DNA of 64,000 nt from Pseudomonas campi (GCF_013200955.2 NZ_CP053697.2:3348001-3412000); one strand, 5' to 3'. Positions 1 to 9,653 are shown, numbered from the stretch's first letter. The notes: generated by a model from the letters alone, not told the origin. A program made the numbers and translations.

Positions 1-1514
1 TCGATCTTGGAGAAGTCGAGGATGTCGTTGATGATCCCCAGCAGGTGCTGGCCGGCCTGCTGGATCTTGCCCAGGTAATCGCGCTGGCGCGGGTTCAGCT
101 CGGTCTTCAGAGCCAGGTGCGACATGCCGATGATGGCGTTCATCGGCGTGCGGATCTCATGGCTCATGTTGGCCAGGAAGTCCGATTTCAGCCGCGCCGC
201 CTCCTCGGCCAGCTCCTTGGCCTTGGCCAGCTCGGCCTCGGTCTGCTTGCGCACGGTGATGTCACGGCTGACGCCGACCAGCCCCAGCAGCAGCCCGTGC
301 TCATCGGTAAAAGGCGTGCGCAGGGTATCGAACACCACCCGCCGGCCATCCGGGTACAGCGCCCAGCCTTCGCTCTCGTAGGGGCCGGTCCAGTTCAGCG
401 CGGTGAGGTCATGCTCGGTACGAATCGCCGCCCACTCGGGGTTCAGCAGCTCGCCGTCACGCAGGCCCTGCACCTCCTCACGGGTGCGCCCGAACAGCTC
501 AGCGCAGGCCTGGTTGATGCCCAGGTAACGGCCCTCGGCATCCTTGAACCAGATCGGATCGGGGATCGCGTTGATCAGCGCCAGCAGGGTGCTGCGCTGG
601 CGCTGCGCCTCGGCCTCGGCGCGCTGGCGCTCGATGATCTGCACCGACAGGCGGCGGTTCCACAGCAGCACGAAGATGATCAGCCCCAGCAGGCCGAGCA
701 GGTAGGGCCAGCCGACCTGCAGCAGGCGCCGCCAGTTGAACGCGCTGAGCGGCGGCAGCCAGCGCTCCTTGATCGCTTCGCGTTCCTCATGACTGACCTG
801 CTCCAGTGCCTGATTGAGCAGGCCGACCAGCTGCGGCCAGTCCTGGCGCACGGCGAAGCGGAATTCGCTGGTGGACAGCCCGGTTTCGCCGCGCAGTTCC
901 AGGTTGGTCAGGTTGAGTTCGCGGATCAGGTAGCTGGCGACGATCATGTCGCCGACATAAGCATCGGCGCGCCCGGACGACACCGCGCGCAAGGCCGCCT
1001 CGCTGTCCGTTACCTCGAGCAGGCGCACATCCGCCACGCGCTCGCGCAGGGCCTGCTGCAGCACGTAGCCGCGCTCGATGGCCACCAGCCGCCCCGCCAG
1101 GTCGCCAATGCGCTGCACCTTCACCTCGCTGCGGGTGAAAATCAGGCTGCTGCTGGTCAGGTAGGGTTCGCTGAAGGCCATGAAGGCCGCGCGCTCCGGA
1201 GTCTTGGCCACCGACGGCAGGACATCGACTTGGCCGCTGCGCAGCGCCTTGAGCGCCGCCTCCCAGTCGTCCAGCAGCACCGGCTCGAAACGCACGCCCA
1301 GGCGCTGGCCGAGCAGTTGCAGATAATCACCACTGAGGCCGCTATGCCGGCCCTGTTTATCCAGCACATCGAAGGGCGCCCAGCCCGCCCGCTCGATGCC
1401 GACGCGGATACTCGGGTGCTCGCGCAGCCAGGCCTGCTGTTCTTCGCTCAAGGACAATGCCGCCGGCGCCGTCAGGGGCAGCAGACACAGCAACAGCAAC
1501 CACAGACGCAGCAT
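1..1514 (-). CDS. Sensor histidine kinase with periplasmic solute-binding and PAS domains (partial, 3' end missing)
   Basis: Reads leftward from an ATG at 1514 and runs off the window at base 1 after about 504 codons without a stop. Residues 1-19 form a signal peptide. Residues about 25-250 resemble family 3 solute-binding domains, as in BvgS/EvgS-type sensors. One membrane helix lies at about 265-285, a PAS domain at about 308-425, and a HisKA box ([15 protein letters not shown]) has its phosphorylatable His near 452. By family knowledge it senses a small periplasmic ligand and passes phosphate to a response regulator. The catalytic domain and any receiver or Hpt domains lie outside the window, so whether it is a hybrid kinase cannot be told. 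Confidence 0.9.
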   Translation of the reverse strand, partial: MLRLWLLLLCLLPLTAPAALSLSEEQQAWLREHPSIRVGIERAGWAPFDVLDKQGRHSGLSGDYLQLLGQRLGVRFEPVLLDDWEAALKALRSGQVDVLPSVAKTPERAAFMAFSEPYLTSSSLIFTRSEVKVQRIGDLAGRLVAIERGYVLQQALRERVADVRLLEVTDSEAALRAVSSGRADAYVGDMIVASYLIRELNLTNLELRGETGLSTSEFRFAVRQDWPQLVGLLNQALEQVSHEEREAIKERWLPPLSAFNWRRLLQVGWPYLLGLLGLIIFVLLWNRRLSVQIIERQRAEAEAQRQRSTLLALINAIPDPIWFKDAEGRYLGINQACAELFGRTREEVQGLRDGELLNPEWAAIRTEHDLTALNWTGPYESEGWALYPDGRRVVFDTLRTPFTDEHGLLLGLVGVSRDITVRKQTEAELAKAKELAEEAARLKSDFLANMSHEIRTPMNAIIGMSHLALKTELNPRQRDYLGKIQQAGQHLLGIINDILDFSKI

Positions 1515-1674
1515 GGGCACCTTCCTTGCGCTGAACGGACTCGCCTTCAGCTTAGGGGCTGTTAGCGTTTTGTCGCGGCGCGCGCACGAGGTCAAAAACT
1601 TTGAAAGTCAGATGTGCATTGGCAGCCAGCGTCGACAGGCTGACAATCAGCCCATGCTTTTTGAGGACAGCGCC

Positions 1675-2712
1675 ATGCTCGATGCCGACCTTTGCTGGCA
1701 AGCCGTTTGCGCCCGGGATGCCGGGCGCGATGGCCAGTTCGTCTTCGCCGTGCGCAGCACCGGCATCTACTGCCGACCCAGTTGCCCGGCGCGCCGACCG
1801 AAGCGCGCCAACGTCAGTTTCCATACCGCCGCCGAGGCTGCCGAGGCTGCCGGATTTCGCCCGTGCAAGCGCTGTTCGCCACAGGGTAAGAGCCCGGCCG
1901 AACAGCTCGACGAGCTAGTGATCGCGGCCTGCCAATTGCTTCAGCACAGCGAGCCGGCACCGACCCTGGAGCAACTGGCCGCACGCATCGGCCTCTCCGC
2001 CTCGCACCTGACCCGCGCCTTCAAGGCCCGTACCGGCCTCACTCCCAGGGCCTGGCTTGCCGCCTACCGACGCCAGCGGCTGGACGCCAACCTGGCCCAG
2101 GCCGATACGGTGCTGCAGGCCGCGCTCGACGCCGGCTATCCCGGCACCCGCGCTCTCTATACCCAGGCCGGCGCCCTCAGCCCGGCGCAGCGGCGGCACA
2201 AGGGCGCTGGAGAAACCCTGCGCTACGCCATTGCCGCCTGTCCGCTCGGCCTGCTGCTGCTCGCCGCCAGTGACAAAGGCGCCTGCGCCCTGCTGTTCGG
2301 CGACGACGAAGCCAGCCTGTGCGGCGAGCTGGGCGAACGCTTCGCCGCCGCCGAACTGCAGCGCGACCAGCAGGGTTTGCAAGGCTGGCTGCAACAGGTG
2401 ATCGGCCAGATCATCGAACCGAAGCAGGCCGCCCAGCTGCCGCTGGACCTGCGCGGCACCGCCTTCCAGCAGCAGGTGTGGCAAGCCCTGTGCGACATTC
2501 CAGTAGGGCAGACGCGGCGCTACGGCGAACTGGCCGCCCAGCTCGGCAGCCACGCCCGCGCCGTGGCGCGCGCCTGCGCCAGCAACCCGCTGGGCCTGCT
2601 GGTGCCTTGCCACCGGGTCGTCGGCGCCAGCGGCAGCCTCACCGGCTATCGCTGGGGCGTGCCGCGCAAGGCAGCGCTGCTGCAGAAGGAAGGCAGCTGC
2701 CCGGCCGAATAG
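1675..2712 (+). CDS. ada: Ada: methylphosphotriester/O6-methylguanine methyltransferase and AraC-type activator
   Basis: 345 residues, against 354 in E. coli Ada. The N-terminal zinc domain has Cys33, Cys37, Cys64 and Cys67 (YCRPSC and PCKRC); Cys33 would accept methyl from phosphotriesters. An AraC-type helix-turn-helix follows at about 85-175, then the O6-methylguanine transferase domain with the active-site PCHRV motif, Cys about 312. Known role: suicide repair of alkylated DNA and activation of the adaptive response once methylated. ATG 1675 is preferred because GAGGA lies 7 bases upstream; ATG 1654 in frame would add seven residues and has no clear ribosome site. The gene is divergent from the sensor kinase and is followed by a REP-like palindrome. 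Confidence 0.93.
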   Translation: MLDADLCWQAVCARDAGRDGQFVFAVRSTGIYCRPSCPARRPKRANVSFHTAAEAAEAAGFRPCKRCSPQGKSPAEQLDELVIAACQLLQHSEPAPTLEQLAARIGLSASHLTRAFKARTGLTPRAWLAAYRRQRLDANLAQADTVLQAALDAGYPGTRALYTQAGALSPAQRRHKGAGETLRYAIAACPLGLLLLAASDKGACALLFGDDEASLCGELGERFAAAELQRDQQGLQGWLQQVIGQIIEPKQAAQLPLDLRGTAFQQQVWQALCDIPVGQTRRYGELAAQLGSHARAVARACASNPLGLLVPCHRVVGASGSLTGYRWGVPRKAALLQKEGSCPAE

Positions 2713-2721
2713 CCCCGTTTC

Positions 2722-2790
2722 CGTAGGAGCGAGCTCTGCTCGCGAAGCGTTTGACCTCGCCTGGTTCGCGAGCAGAGCTCGCTCCTACGC
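2722..2790. repeat. REP-like palindrome, GTAGGAGCGAGC family
   Basis: Inverted arms of about 24 bases, beginning GTAGGAGCGAGCTCTGCTCG and ending with its complement, surround a loop of about 20 bases. A second copy lies at 35176-35242. It sits between ada and the MazG-like gene. The form is that of Pseudomonas extragenic palindromes; it may also act as a transcript-end hairpin. Confidence 0.85.
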
Positions 2791-2853
2791 TGTTCCGGGC
2801 TTGCGGTACGCGCGCGTCAGGCCGAAGCTAGGCGGCCTGAACGGAGCCACCCC

Positions 2854-3159
2854 ATGAACCTCGCCGAACTCACCCAACGCCTGCATGCGATCCGCGATCG
2901 CAATGCCTGGCGCCCCTTCCACAGCCCGAAGAACCTGGCCATGGCCGCCAGCGTGGAGATGGCCGAACTGGTGGAAATCTTCCAGTGGCTCAGCGAAGAC
3001 CAGTCGCGCCAATTGCCGGCCGAACAGCTGCAGCATGCTGGCCAGGAAGTCGGCGATATCGTCCTCTACCTGTTGCTGCTGTGCAGCGAGCTGGGCATCG
3101 ACATGGAACAGGTGGTGCGGGCCAAGCTGGCCGACAACGAAAGGCGCTTTGCCCAATGA
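2854..3159 (+). CDS. MazG-like nucleotide pyrophosphohydrolase
   Basis: 101 residues, the usual size of single-domain all-alpha NTP pyrophosphatases of the RS21-C6/dCTPase-like group. The metal-binding pattern is present as EMAE (about residues 35-38) and, later, EVGD (about 65-68). By family knowledge it hydrolyses non-canonical or excess (d)NTPs to the monophosphate and pyrophosphate, cleaning the nucleotide pool; the actual substrate cannot be read from sequence. Its stop overlaps the start of cmoM by ATGA, so the two are translationally coupled. It lies downstream of the DNA-repair gene ada, beyond a REP hairpin. Confidence 0.85.
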   Translation: MNLAELTQRLHAIRDRNAWRPFHSPKNLAMAASVEMAELVEIFQWLSEDQSRQLPAEQLQHAGQEVGDIVLYLLLLCSELGIDMEQVVRAKLADNERRFAQ

Positions 3160-3905
3160 GCGACCGTCACTTCGATGAACTGGCCACCCGCTTCGCCGAG
3201 AAAATATACGGCGGCGCCAAGGGCGCGATCCGCCTGGCCGTGCTCCAGGCCGACCTCAAGGAGGGCCTGCCGGAGCGCCCGCTGCGCGTGCTGGATATCG
3301 GCGCCGGGCTCGGCCACATGTCGCTGTGGCTGGCCCAGCGCGGCCATGCGGTGACCCTCGCCGAACCGGCCGCGCCGATGCTTGAAGGCGCCCGCCAGCG
3401 CTTTGCCGAAGCCGGGGTGAACGCGACCTTTATCCAGGCGCCCTGGCAGGAACTGCTCGGCCAGTTCAACCAGCCCTTTGACCTGGTGCTCTGCCATGCC
3501 GTGCTGGAATGGCTGGCCGAGCCGCACGCCATCCTGCCGGTGCTGCACCAGCTCACCGCACCCGGCGGCTGGCTGTCGTTGGCCTTCTACAACAAGGACG
3601 CGCTGATCTACCGCAACCTGCTCAAGGGCCATTTTCGCAAGCTGCGCAAGGCCCAGTTCGCCGGCGAGAAGCAGAGCCTGACACCGCAGCGCCCGCTCGA
3701 CCCACGCGAGCTGGCGGCGCAACTCGCCGAGCACTGGACGGTCGAAAGCCAGAGCGGTGTGCGCGTGTTCCACGACTACATGCCCAGCGCCTTCCAGGCC
3801 AAGGCGGAACTGGCCGACCTGCTGGCCATGGAGCTGGAACATCGCCGCCACCCGGCATTCGCCGGCCTGGGGCGCTACCTGCACTGGATCTGCCGGCCGC
3901 TGTAG
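3156..3905 (+). CDS. cmoM: tRNA 5-carboxymethoxyuridine methyltransferase CmoM
   Basis: 249 residues. A class I SAM-binding motif is seen at LDIGAGLGHMSLWLA (about residues 49-63), followed by the acidic strand end (AEPA) and the LVLCHAVLEW segment typical of the CmoM/SmtA family. Known reaction: methylation of cmo5U34 in wobble-position tRNA to mcmo5U. The start ATG overlaps the previous stop (ATGA). The TAG stop is the first triplet of a REP palindrome (TAGCCCGG), so the C-terminus ends exactly at the repeat. Confidence 0.88.
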   Translation: MSDRHFDELATRFAEKIYGGAKGAIRLAVLQADLKEGLPERPLRVLDIGAGLGHMSLWLAQRGHAVTLAEPAAPMLEGARQRFAEAGVNATFIQAPWQELLGQFNQPFDLVLCHAVLEWLAEPHAILPVLHQLTAPGGWLSLAFYNKDALIYRNLLKGHFRKLRKAQFAGEKQSLTPQRPLDPRELAAQLAEHWTVESQSGVRVFHDYMPSAFQAKAELADLLAMELEHRRHPAFAGLGRYLHWICRPL

Positions 3906-3959
3906 CCCGGATGCAATCCGGGATGCGGGCACAGAGCCCCGGATTGCATCCGGGCTACG
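3903..3959. repeat. REP-like palindrome, TAGCCCGGATGCAATCCGGG family, copy 1
   Basis: Two imperfect hairpin arms (TAGCCCGGATGCAATCCGGG and its complement) around a short GC-rich middle. Further copies lie at 16246-16305 and 32027-32087. This copy supplies the stop codon of cmoM. Confidence 0.85.
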
Positions 3960-3984
3960 CTGAAACGGGCTCCAGGAGACAAGC

Positions 3985-4578
3985 ATGAAAGCCCCCATCT
4001 ATTTCATTCCACTAGCCCTGCTGGCGGCCTGCCAGAGCCCCAACCCCTATGTGGCCGATTCACGTCCGCTGCCGACAGCACCTGCAGAAGCGGCCAGCCA
4101 TTTCGACCGCAGCGCCTACCCGGCCGCCCCGCGTGACTACGGTCGCTATCGCAACTGGAGTTGGCTCGATGGCCAGTTGCCGAGCGGCAGTGCCTGGGCC
4201 GATGGCGCGCTGCTCGCCGAGGCGCTGAGCAATGGCCTCGACCAACGCGGCCTGCGCCCGAGCAGTGGCGCTGGCGATCTGCTGGTCAGCGCGTCCTTGC
4301 AGCTGGAGCGCCGTCAGTACCAGGTACGCGAAGACTACGGCAGCTATTACGGCCACGGCCCCTATGGTGATCACTACGGCATGTACGGCAGCGTGCCCAT
4401 GGTGCGCAACTACGAGGTGGAAGTGACGGTGGTGCGCATCGACTTGTTCGATGGGCAGAGCGGCGAGCCGGTCTGGAGCGGCAATGCCGAAGCGCCCAGC
4501 CAGGGCAGCCAGAGCGATCGCGCCGATGCCCTGCGCCGCGCTATCAGCGATGCCCTGGGCAGCTATCCACCAAACTGA
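3985..4578 (+). CDS. DUF4136 lipoprotein (first of a tandem pair)
   Basis: 197 residues. A signal peptide ends in a lipobox (LLAAC, Cys about 16), so the mature protein should be anchored by lipid in the envelope. The body matches the DUF4136 pattern: a YRNWSW segment near residue 60, a DQRGLRP segment near 90 and a V(V/T)VRIDLFDG strand near the end. Function is unknown for the family. The next gene encodes a clear paralogue. A Gly/Tyr-rich stretch (about residues 115-135) is particular to this member. Confidence 0.85.
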   Translation: MKAPIYFIPLALLAACQSPNPYVADSRPLPTAPAEAASHFDRSAYPAAPRDYGRYRNWSWLDGQLPSGSAWADGALLAEALSNGLDQRGLRPSSGAGDLLVSASLQLERRQYQVREDYGSYYGHGPYGDHYGMYGSVPMVRNYEVEVTVVRIDLFDGQSGEPVWSGNAEAPSQGSQSDRADALRRAISDALGSYPPN

Positions 4579-4641
4579 AACAGGGCTTGCCGAAGCGCTC
4601 GCCGTGCGCTTCGATAGAGGCTCTACCTCGGAGGTTTGCCC

Positions 4642-5205
4642 ATGCTGCCGCGCCTGCTGCTGATACCCATCCTGCTGTTGCTGGCCGCCTGCCAGAATGT
4701 GCAGGTGGAGCGTGATTACGATGCCAGCCGCGATTTCGCCGGCTACCGCAGCTGGACCTGGCAGGAGCCGGCGCTGCAGTACCGTCCGGACGATCCACGG
4801 GTCAAGAGTGACCTCACCGAGCAGCGCATCCGCGAGGCCGTCAGCCAGCAACTCGATCAGCGCGGCCTGCGTCCGGCGCCAGAGGGCAGCCCGGCGGACC
4901 TCAAGGTGCAGGTCTGGCTGATCGTCGAACAGCACCAGGATCAGGTCAGCACCCACTACTCCATGGGGTACTGGGGTGGCGCTTGGGGCGGTTACTGGGG
5001 TGGGCCGATCCAGACCGAAACCCGCACGGTCGACTACAAGGTGGCGACCCTGCAGGTCGACCTGCTCGACGGCAAGGACGGCAAGCTGGTCTGGCGCGGC
5101 AGCGCGGAACAGGTCATGCGCCGCTCGCCGCCCACCCCCACAGAGCGCGAAGCGGCCATCCGCGAAACCGTCGGCCAGGTTCTCAGCCAGTACCCGCCGC
5201 AATGA
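4642..5205 (+). CDS. DUF4136 lipoprotein (second of a tandem pair)
   Basis: 187 residues with signal peptide and lipobox (LLAAC). It shares with its upstream neighbour the [18 protein letters not shown] and LQVDLLDG segments, which shows an old tandem duplication. A Gly/Trp-rich loop (MGYWGGAWGGYWGG) takes the place of the neighbour's Gly/Tyr loop. ATG 4642 is chosen because GGAGG precedes it by 7 bases; a TTG two codons earlier is unlikely. The stop overlaps the next gene's start (ATGA), suggesting one operon. Confidence 0.85.
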   Translation: MLPRLLLIPILLLLAACQNVQVERDYDASRDFAGYRSWTWQEPALQYRPDDPRVKSDLTEQRIREAVSQQLDQRGLRPAPEGSPADLKVQVWLIVEQHQDQVSTHYSMGYWGGAWGGYWGGPIQTETRTVDYKVATLQVDLLDGKDGKLVWRGSAEQVMRRSPPTPTEREAAIRETVGQVLSQYPPQ

Positions 5206-5687
5206 ATGACCGCCTGCTCGGCCATCGCCCGGCCCACGACGATGACCTCGCCGCAGTGCTCGGTTTCGTGCACAACGCCGAGGAACTGTTCTTCGCCTTT
5301 CCCCGCGCCAGCTGGCCGCTGACCCACGCTCAGCTGAGTGAGGCCTGCGCCACGCGCCAGAGCAGCACCCTGGCCCTGCTCGATGGGCGCCCGGCCGGCT
5401 TCGCCAACTTTTATCAGAGCCAGCGCGGCGAGTTCTGCGCCCTCGGCAACCTGATGATCGCCCCCTGGGCCCGTGGCCAGGGCGTGGCGCAATACCTTAT
5501 CGGGGTGATGGAGCGCCTCGCCGCCCGCGATTTCCAGGCCCGCGCGCTGCATGCCTCGTGCTTCAACCAGAACGCCGCCGGGCTGCTGCTGTATGCACGC
5601 CTGGGCTATGCCCTCAGCGGCCTGGTCGAACGACAGAACAAGCACGGTGAGCGGGTGGCGCTGGTGCAGTTCTGCAAAAACCTGTGA
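5202..5687 (+). CDS. GNAT-family N-acetyltransferase
   Basis: 161 residues with the GNAT fold signature: the acetyl-CoA loop is seen as APWARGQGVAQYL (about 87-99), followed by the late Asn/Tyr region (FNQNAAGLLLYARLGY). The substrate cannot be inferred. The start overlaps the stop of the second DUF4136 gene, so it is probably co-translated with the lipoproteins. Confidence 0.85.
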   Translation: MNDRLLGHRPAHDDDLAAVLGFVHNAEELFFAFPRASWPLTHAQLSEACATRQSSTLALLDGRPAGFANFYQSQRGEFCALGNLMIAPWARGQGVAQYLIGVMERLAARDFQARALHASCFNQNAAGLLLYARLGYALSGLVERQNKHGERVALVQFCKNL

Positions 5688-5707
5688 CCCTCAACTATGG
5701 CTATTCG

Positions 5708-5778
5708 TAGGGTGGACCGCGCTCCATCGATGCACCGAGCGGTTCCATGTTGGATGAAAAACGCGTCATCCACCCTAG
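5708..5778. repeat. Palindromic repeat, GTAGGGTGGA...TCCACCCTA family
   Basis: Ends are complementary (GTAGGGTGGA and TCATCCACCCTA) and the middle holds a CCGAGCGGTTCCATG/TGGATGAAAAACGCGTCATCC arrangement. A related element lies at 13693-13780. It fills most of the gap between the GNAT and DMT genes. Confidence 0.7.
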
Positions 5779-5923
5779 GGGTTACGACCAGCCTGCGGAC
5801 TGGCCCGCGTAGATGGCTAAACCCTGGCGCCCTGAATAGCCTGCGCCGGCCAACCGGCCAACAAGCTGACCAACTCGACAGCAAAGCGCATAATGCCCCA
5901 CCCTGTGTTGCCCGGAGATCGCC

Positions 5924-6367
5924 ATGCCCAACTGGTGGTTACTCGCCCTGCCCCTCATCGCCGGCGCCTGCCTGCCGCTGCAGGCCGGTATCAATGGCCA
6001 GTTGGCCAAACACCTGTCCAGCTTCATGGCTGCGGCCCTGTTGTCGTTCCTGGTCGGCAGCCTGGCCCTGCTGATCATCGTCCTGGCCCAACGCGACATC
6101 GCCGGCCTTGGCGCCTTCAAGGGGCTCAGCTGGTGGCACTGGAGCGGCGGCCTGCTCGGCGCCTTCTTCATCGCCACTGCCGCCTTTGCCGGGCCGCGCA
6201 TCGGTGCCCTGCTGTTCATGGTGCTGGTCCTCGCCGGGCAGTTGAGCATGGCCCTGCTGCTCGATCACAATGGCTGGGCCGGTTTTCGCGAAGCGCCGAT
6301 CACCCTGAGCAAGGCCGCCGGCCTGGCGCTGATCGTCGCCGGTATCTGGCTGATCCGCCGTAGCTGA
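5924..6367 (+). CDS. Small DMT-superfamily transporter (YdcZ/DUF606 type)
   Basis: 147 residues, almost wholly hydrophobic, with about five predicted membrane helices. The opening (LIAGACLPLQAGINGQLAKHL) and the GPRIGALLFMVLVLAGQL segment are typical of the half-length DUF606 transporters, which act as dimers or pairs. The substrate is unknown. It stands alone, with repeats upstream and a 171-base gap downstream. Confidence 0.85.
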   Translation: MPNWWLLALPLIAGACLPLQAGINGQLAKHLSSFMAAALLSFLVGSLALLIIVLAQRDIAGLGAFKGLSWWHWSGGLLGAFFIATAAFAGPRIGALLFMVLVLAGQLSMALLLDHNGWAGFREAPITLSKAAGLALIVAGIWLIRRS

Positions 6368-6538
6368 GAGGTGACGGGTGACGGCACCCGGCAGAGGGTG
6401 CTCGCGACATCCCTGACTGCATGAGCCTGACCTCGGGAAAATCCTGAGTAGGCGAGCTCGGCTCATACTGGCAATCGGGTAGCAATCGCCAACGACCTAT
6501 GGCTATGCTTGCGCAGGCCGTATTCGTGACCACCGCAC

Positions 6539-7669
6539 ATGACCGATTCTGAACTGCCCAGCCAACCGCACACCTTCGCCCTCTGGCGTGAAGTACAGGA
6601 CACCCGCGTACGCACCCGGCTGGGGGGCATCTATTACCTGCTGGCCTGGTTGCTGACCTGGCTGTTCAGCAGTGCGCCGCTGGACATGCTCGGCAGCGGC
6701 CTGCTCGGCTCGGCCTTTTTCGCTTTGATGCTGGCCCTGCGCCTGGTGCATCAGCCGCCGGCACAAACCAGCAGCGCCTGTCTGCAGCTGTGGATCGATC
6801 GCCACTGGTACCTGATCTATATCACCTCGCTGAGCTGGGGCCTGGCCCATGCCTGGGCCTTGCAGGACGTCCAGTTCGAGCCTTCACGGCTGATCGCCAC
6901 GCTCAGCACCATCGCCTTCAGCACCGCCATGGCCTTCAACTTCTCCATGCGCAAGGAGCGCTGCATGTCGGCCATCCTCCTGCTCTATCTGCCGGGGCTG
7001 GCCGTATTGATGATGCAACGGGAGGAACAGCAAGCGCTGCTGGTCACCCTGGCGTTCTACCTCAGCTACCTGCTGCTGGCCCTCAGCCGCAGCCACCGCG
7101 AGTACCGCAACACCCTGACCATGGAGCAGCAGCTGATTGAGCAGCGCGAGCGCTACGACCTGCTCAGCCGCACCGACAGCCTCACCCAGCTGGGCAATCG
7201 CCTGCAGTTCAACGGCCTGTTCACCGCGCTGGTGGCCAACGTGCAGCGCCACGGCGGGCAACTGTCACTGGTGCTGCTGGATATCGACTTCTTCAAACGC
7301 ATCAACGACGAATATGGTCACAGCACCGGTGACCAGTGCCTGCATGCCTTCGCCGAGCGCATGCGCGTGGTGTTCCGCCGCGACAGCGATGCCCTGCTGC
7401 GCCTGGGGGGCGAAGAGTTCGGCGTGCTGATGATGGACACCCCGCTGGAGCAGGCCCGCGAGCTGGCGGAGGAGTTTCGCGGCAACCTGGCCAGCCAGGG
7501 CCTGGAAATCCAGGGGCAAGCCCTGCCGATGACCACCAGTATCGGCGTCGGCAGCTTTGACGCACGGCGCGACGGCAACGCCGAGGCCTTTTTCAAGCGC
7601 GTCGACGATGCGCTGTACCTGGCCAAGGCCGAAGGCCGCGATCGCCTGGTACTGGCCGGCCTGGACTGA
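6539..7669 (+). CDS. Membrane-bound diguanylate cyclase (GGDEF)
   Basis: 376 residues. The first ~190 residues hold about six hydrophobic helices and no recognised sensor domain. A GGDEF domain follows from about 205, with an intact active-site GGEEF (about 289-293) and a product-inhibition RxxD site (RDSD) five residues before it. It should make cyclic di-GMP from two GTP, lowering motility and favouring attachment. It is convergent with the chemoreceptor gene downstream, separated by 163 bases in which I see no strong terminator. Confidence 0.92.
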   Translation: MTDSELPSQPHTFALWREVQDTRVRTRLGGIYYLLAWLLTWLFSSAPLDMLGSGLLGSAFFALMLALRLVHQPPAQTSSACLQLWIDRHWYLIYITSLSWGLAHAWALQDVQFEPSRLIATLSTIAFSTAMAFNFSMRKERCMSAILLLYLPGLAVLMMQREEQQALLVTLAFYLSYLLLALSRSHREYRNTLTMEQQLIEQRERYDLLSRTDSLTQLGNRLQFNGLFTALVANVQRHGGQLSLVLLDIDFFKRINDEYGHSTGDQCLHAFAERMRVVFRRDSDALLRLGGEEFGVLMMDTPLEQARELAEEFRGNLASQGLEIQGQALPMTTSIGVGSFDARRDGNAEAFFKRVDDALYLAKAEGRDRLVLAGLD

Positions 7670-7832
7670 AGCTCGCGCAAACCTTCTCTGCCACGGCTGG
7701 GCGATAGCGGCGTGCAGACCACGGCAAGGCCTACACACCCACTGCCCTGAACAGGTGAGCGCGCACACCCCGCATCTGCTCTGCAGAGCGCGATGGCGCC
7801 GCGCTAACTATCCTCACCAGGCCTTGGGTTGA

Positions 7833-9455
7833 TCAGGCGCGGAAGCGCTCCACCTGCTGTTGCTGGCCGCTGGCCAACTGGGCCAGGTCGCGGCTGGCGA
7901 TGGCGCTCTGCTGGGCGCCGCTGACCACTTCCTGGATGCTGTCGTTGAGCTGGGTGATGTTCTGGCTGATCTCGTTGGCCACGGCGGTCTGCTCCTCGGT
8001 GGCGGTGGAAATCTGCACGTTGCCATCGGCGATGCCGTCGATGGCATTGGCGATATGCGCCAGCACCTCGCCGGACTCGCGGGCATGGCTGACGCTGGCT
8101 TCGGCCTGCTCACGGGACTGCTGCATGGCCGCCACCGCCAGGCGCGCGCCGTCCTGCAACGCATCGATCATGCCGCGGATCGACTCGGTGGCCTTCTGCG
8201 TGTTGCTCGCCAGGCTGCGCACCTCGTCGGCCACCACGGCGAAACCACGGCCCGCCTCGCCGGCCCGCGCCGCCTCGATGGCGGCATTCAGCGCCAGCAG
8301 GTTGGTCTGCTCGGCGATGCTGCGGATCACCCCCAGCACGCTGCCAATCTCGTCGCTCTGGCTGTGCAGGCGATTGATCACCGCGGCGCCCTCCTGCACC
8401 GACTGCGACAGGCGCTCGATCGACTGCAGGTTGGCCTGCACCAGCGCCGTGCCCTGGTGCGCTTCGCGGCGCGCGTCACCGGCCATGTGTGACATGCCCA
8501 GGGCGTTCTGGGCCACCTCCTGAATCGCCGCGCTCATCTGGTGTACGGCAGTGGCGACCATGGTGGTCTGCTCGCCCTGGCCGGAGGCAGCATCGCTGAC
8601 CTGGGCACTGATCGCGCTCATTTCCTCGGAGGCGGCGGCCAGCTGGATGGACGAGTCGCCGAGGTGGCGAATCAGCTGCTGGAAGTGTTCGAGCATGGCG
8701 TTGAACGCGGCGGCCGTGCGCGCCAGCTCGTCTTCGCCGGCGCTGTCGGCGCGCAAGGTCAGGTCGGAACTGCTCTGCACCTGGCCGATCAGGGCGCACA
8801 GGGCCTGCAGTGGGCGATTGATGGAGCGATTGACCAGCAGGCTGAAACCCAGCACCAAGGTCAGCGCCACCAGACCGATGGCGATGAAGCTGTTCTGCAT
8901 GCCCTGATACTCGGCGGCGGCCGCCTCATGCAGCTTATCGCCTTCGCTGAGTTGCAGACGCACCAGGCCATCCAGCTCGGTGCTGAGCGGATCGAAGGTG
9001 GCATACAGGCGCTGGTTGAAGCTGGCCGTGTCCTCGTTGCGCAGGCCATCGCCGGCCTCGCCGAGCAGCTCCTGGGCCAGGCGGTCGGCCGCCGCCATCA
9101 GCGGTCGGGTACGGGCCACCCGACTGTCTTCCTCGGCGGTGAGGCGGGTCGCGGTGTAGGCGCCCCAGGCCTGGTCGATACGCTGGCGCGCGGCGCCGAA
9201 GGTCTGCCGCAGGGCGTTCTCGTCGAGCAGGCCGGCGCGGTGCTTGTGCAGGGCGTCGACCATGCTCACCGCGTAGGCGTCGGAGACTTCCTTGAGCTGG
9301 CTGATCGGCTGCATGCGGTCGATGAACAGCTCTTCGAAACTCTGGTTGATCCGCCCGGCGTTGCTCAGCGCCAGCAGCATCACCCCCAGCAGCACGGCCA
9401 GGGGCAGCAGGGCCAGCGCCAGCAGACGGCTGCGCACGCTCAGTTGATTCAGCAT
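7833..9455 (-). CDS. Methyl-accepting chemotaxis protein (four-helix-bundle sensor)
   Basis: 540 residues. TM helix 1 at about 12-30, a periplasmic helical region to about 188 of the 4HB type, TM helix 2 at about 190-210, HAMP to about 262, then the long cytoplasmic coiled coil with the signalling tip ([20 protein letters not shown], around residue 390). It should bind CheW and CheA and control swimming. The ligand is not evident. There is no C-terminal CheR-docking pentapeptide. A FliA-type promoter lies about 95 bases upstream. Confidence 0.94.
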   Translation of the reverse strand: MLNQLSVRSRLLALALLPLAVLLGVMLLALSNAGRINQSFEELFIDRMQPISQLKEVSDAYAVSMVDALHKHRAGLLDENALRQTFGAARQRIDQAWGAYTATRLTAEEDSRVARTRPLMAAADRLAQELLGEAGDGLRNEDTASFNQRLYATFDPLSTELDGLVRLQLSEGDKLHEAAAAEYQGMQNSFIAIGLVALTLVLGFSLLVNRSINRPLQALCALIGQVQSSSDLTLRADSAGEDELARTAAAFNAMLEHFQQLIRHLGDSSIQLAAASEEMSAISAQVSDAASGQGEQTTMVATAVHQMSAAIQEVAQNALGMSHMAGDARREAHQGTALVQANLQSIERLSQSVQEGAAVINRLHSQSDEIGSVLGVIRSIAEQTNLLALNAAIEAARAGEAGRGFAVVADEVRSLASNTQKATESIRGMIDALQDGARLAVAAMQQSREQAEASVSHARESGEVLAHIANAIDGIADGNVQISTATEEQTAVANEISQNITQLNDSIQEVVSGAQQSAIASRDLAQLASGQQQQVERFRA

Positions 9456-9550
9456 GATGGTTCTCCCGGATTGAAAAGCCGCCCCACGGACGGTGGCCCA
9501 GGCACTCTGCGGTGCCCTGGCAGCGGCTTCAGCGCGCCGCTGTGGTCAGG

Positions 9551-9577
9551 CTATCGGCCACGGCGCAGCGGCCTCTA
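9551..9577 (-). promoter_or_regulatory. Probable FliA (sigma-28) promoter of the chemoreceptor gene
   Basis: On the minus strand the sequence reads TAGA, 15 bases, GCCGATAG. The known FliA consensus is TAAA-N15-GCCGATAA, so each half differs at one base and the spacing is exact. It lies upstream of the MCP start at 9455, the gene class FliA usually drives. Confidence 0.7.
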
Positions 9578-9653
9578 TCAGGGAAAACCTTAGATCCGCC
9601 GCGCAGCAGACTAGGCAAAAGGCAGTAGAGCCAGCCGATTCGTGCACGACTTG

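Noticed and set aside
45-1565. 506-residue plus-strand open frame
   Set aside because: Antisense to the sensor kinase, whose motifs (HisKA, PAS, binding domain) are clear.
4060-5202. 380-residue minus-strand open frame over the DUF4136 genes
   Set aside because: Both lipoproteins have signal peptides, lipoboxes and paralogous segments; the antisense frame has none.
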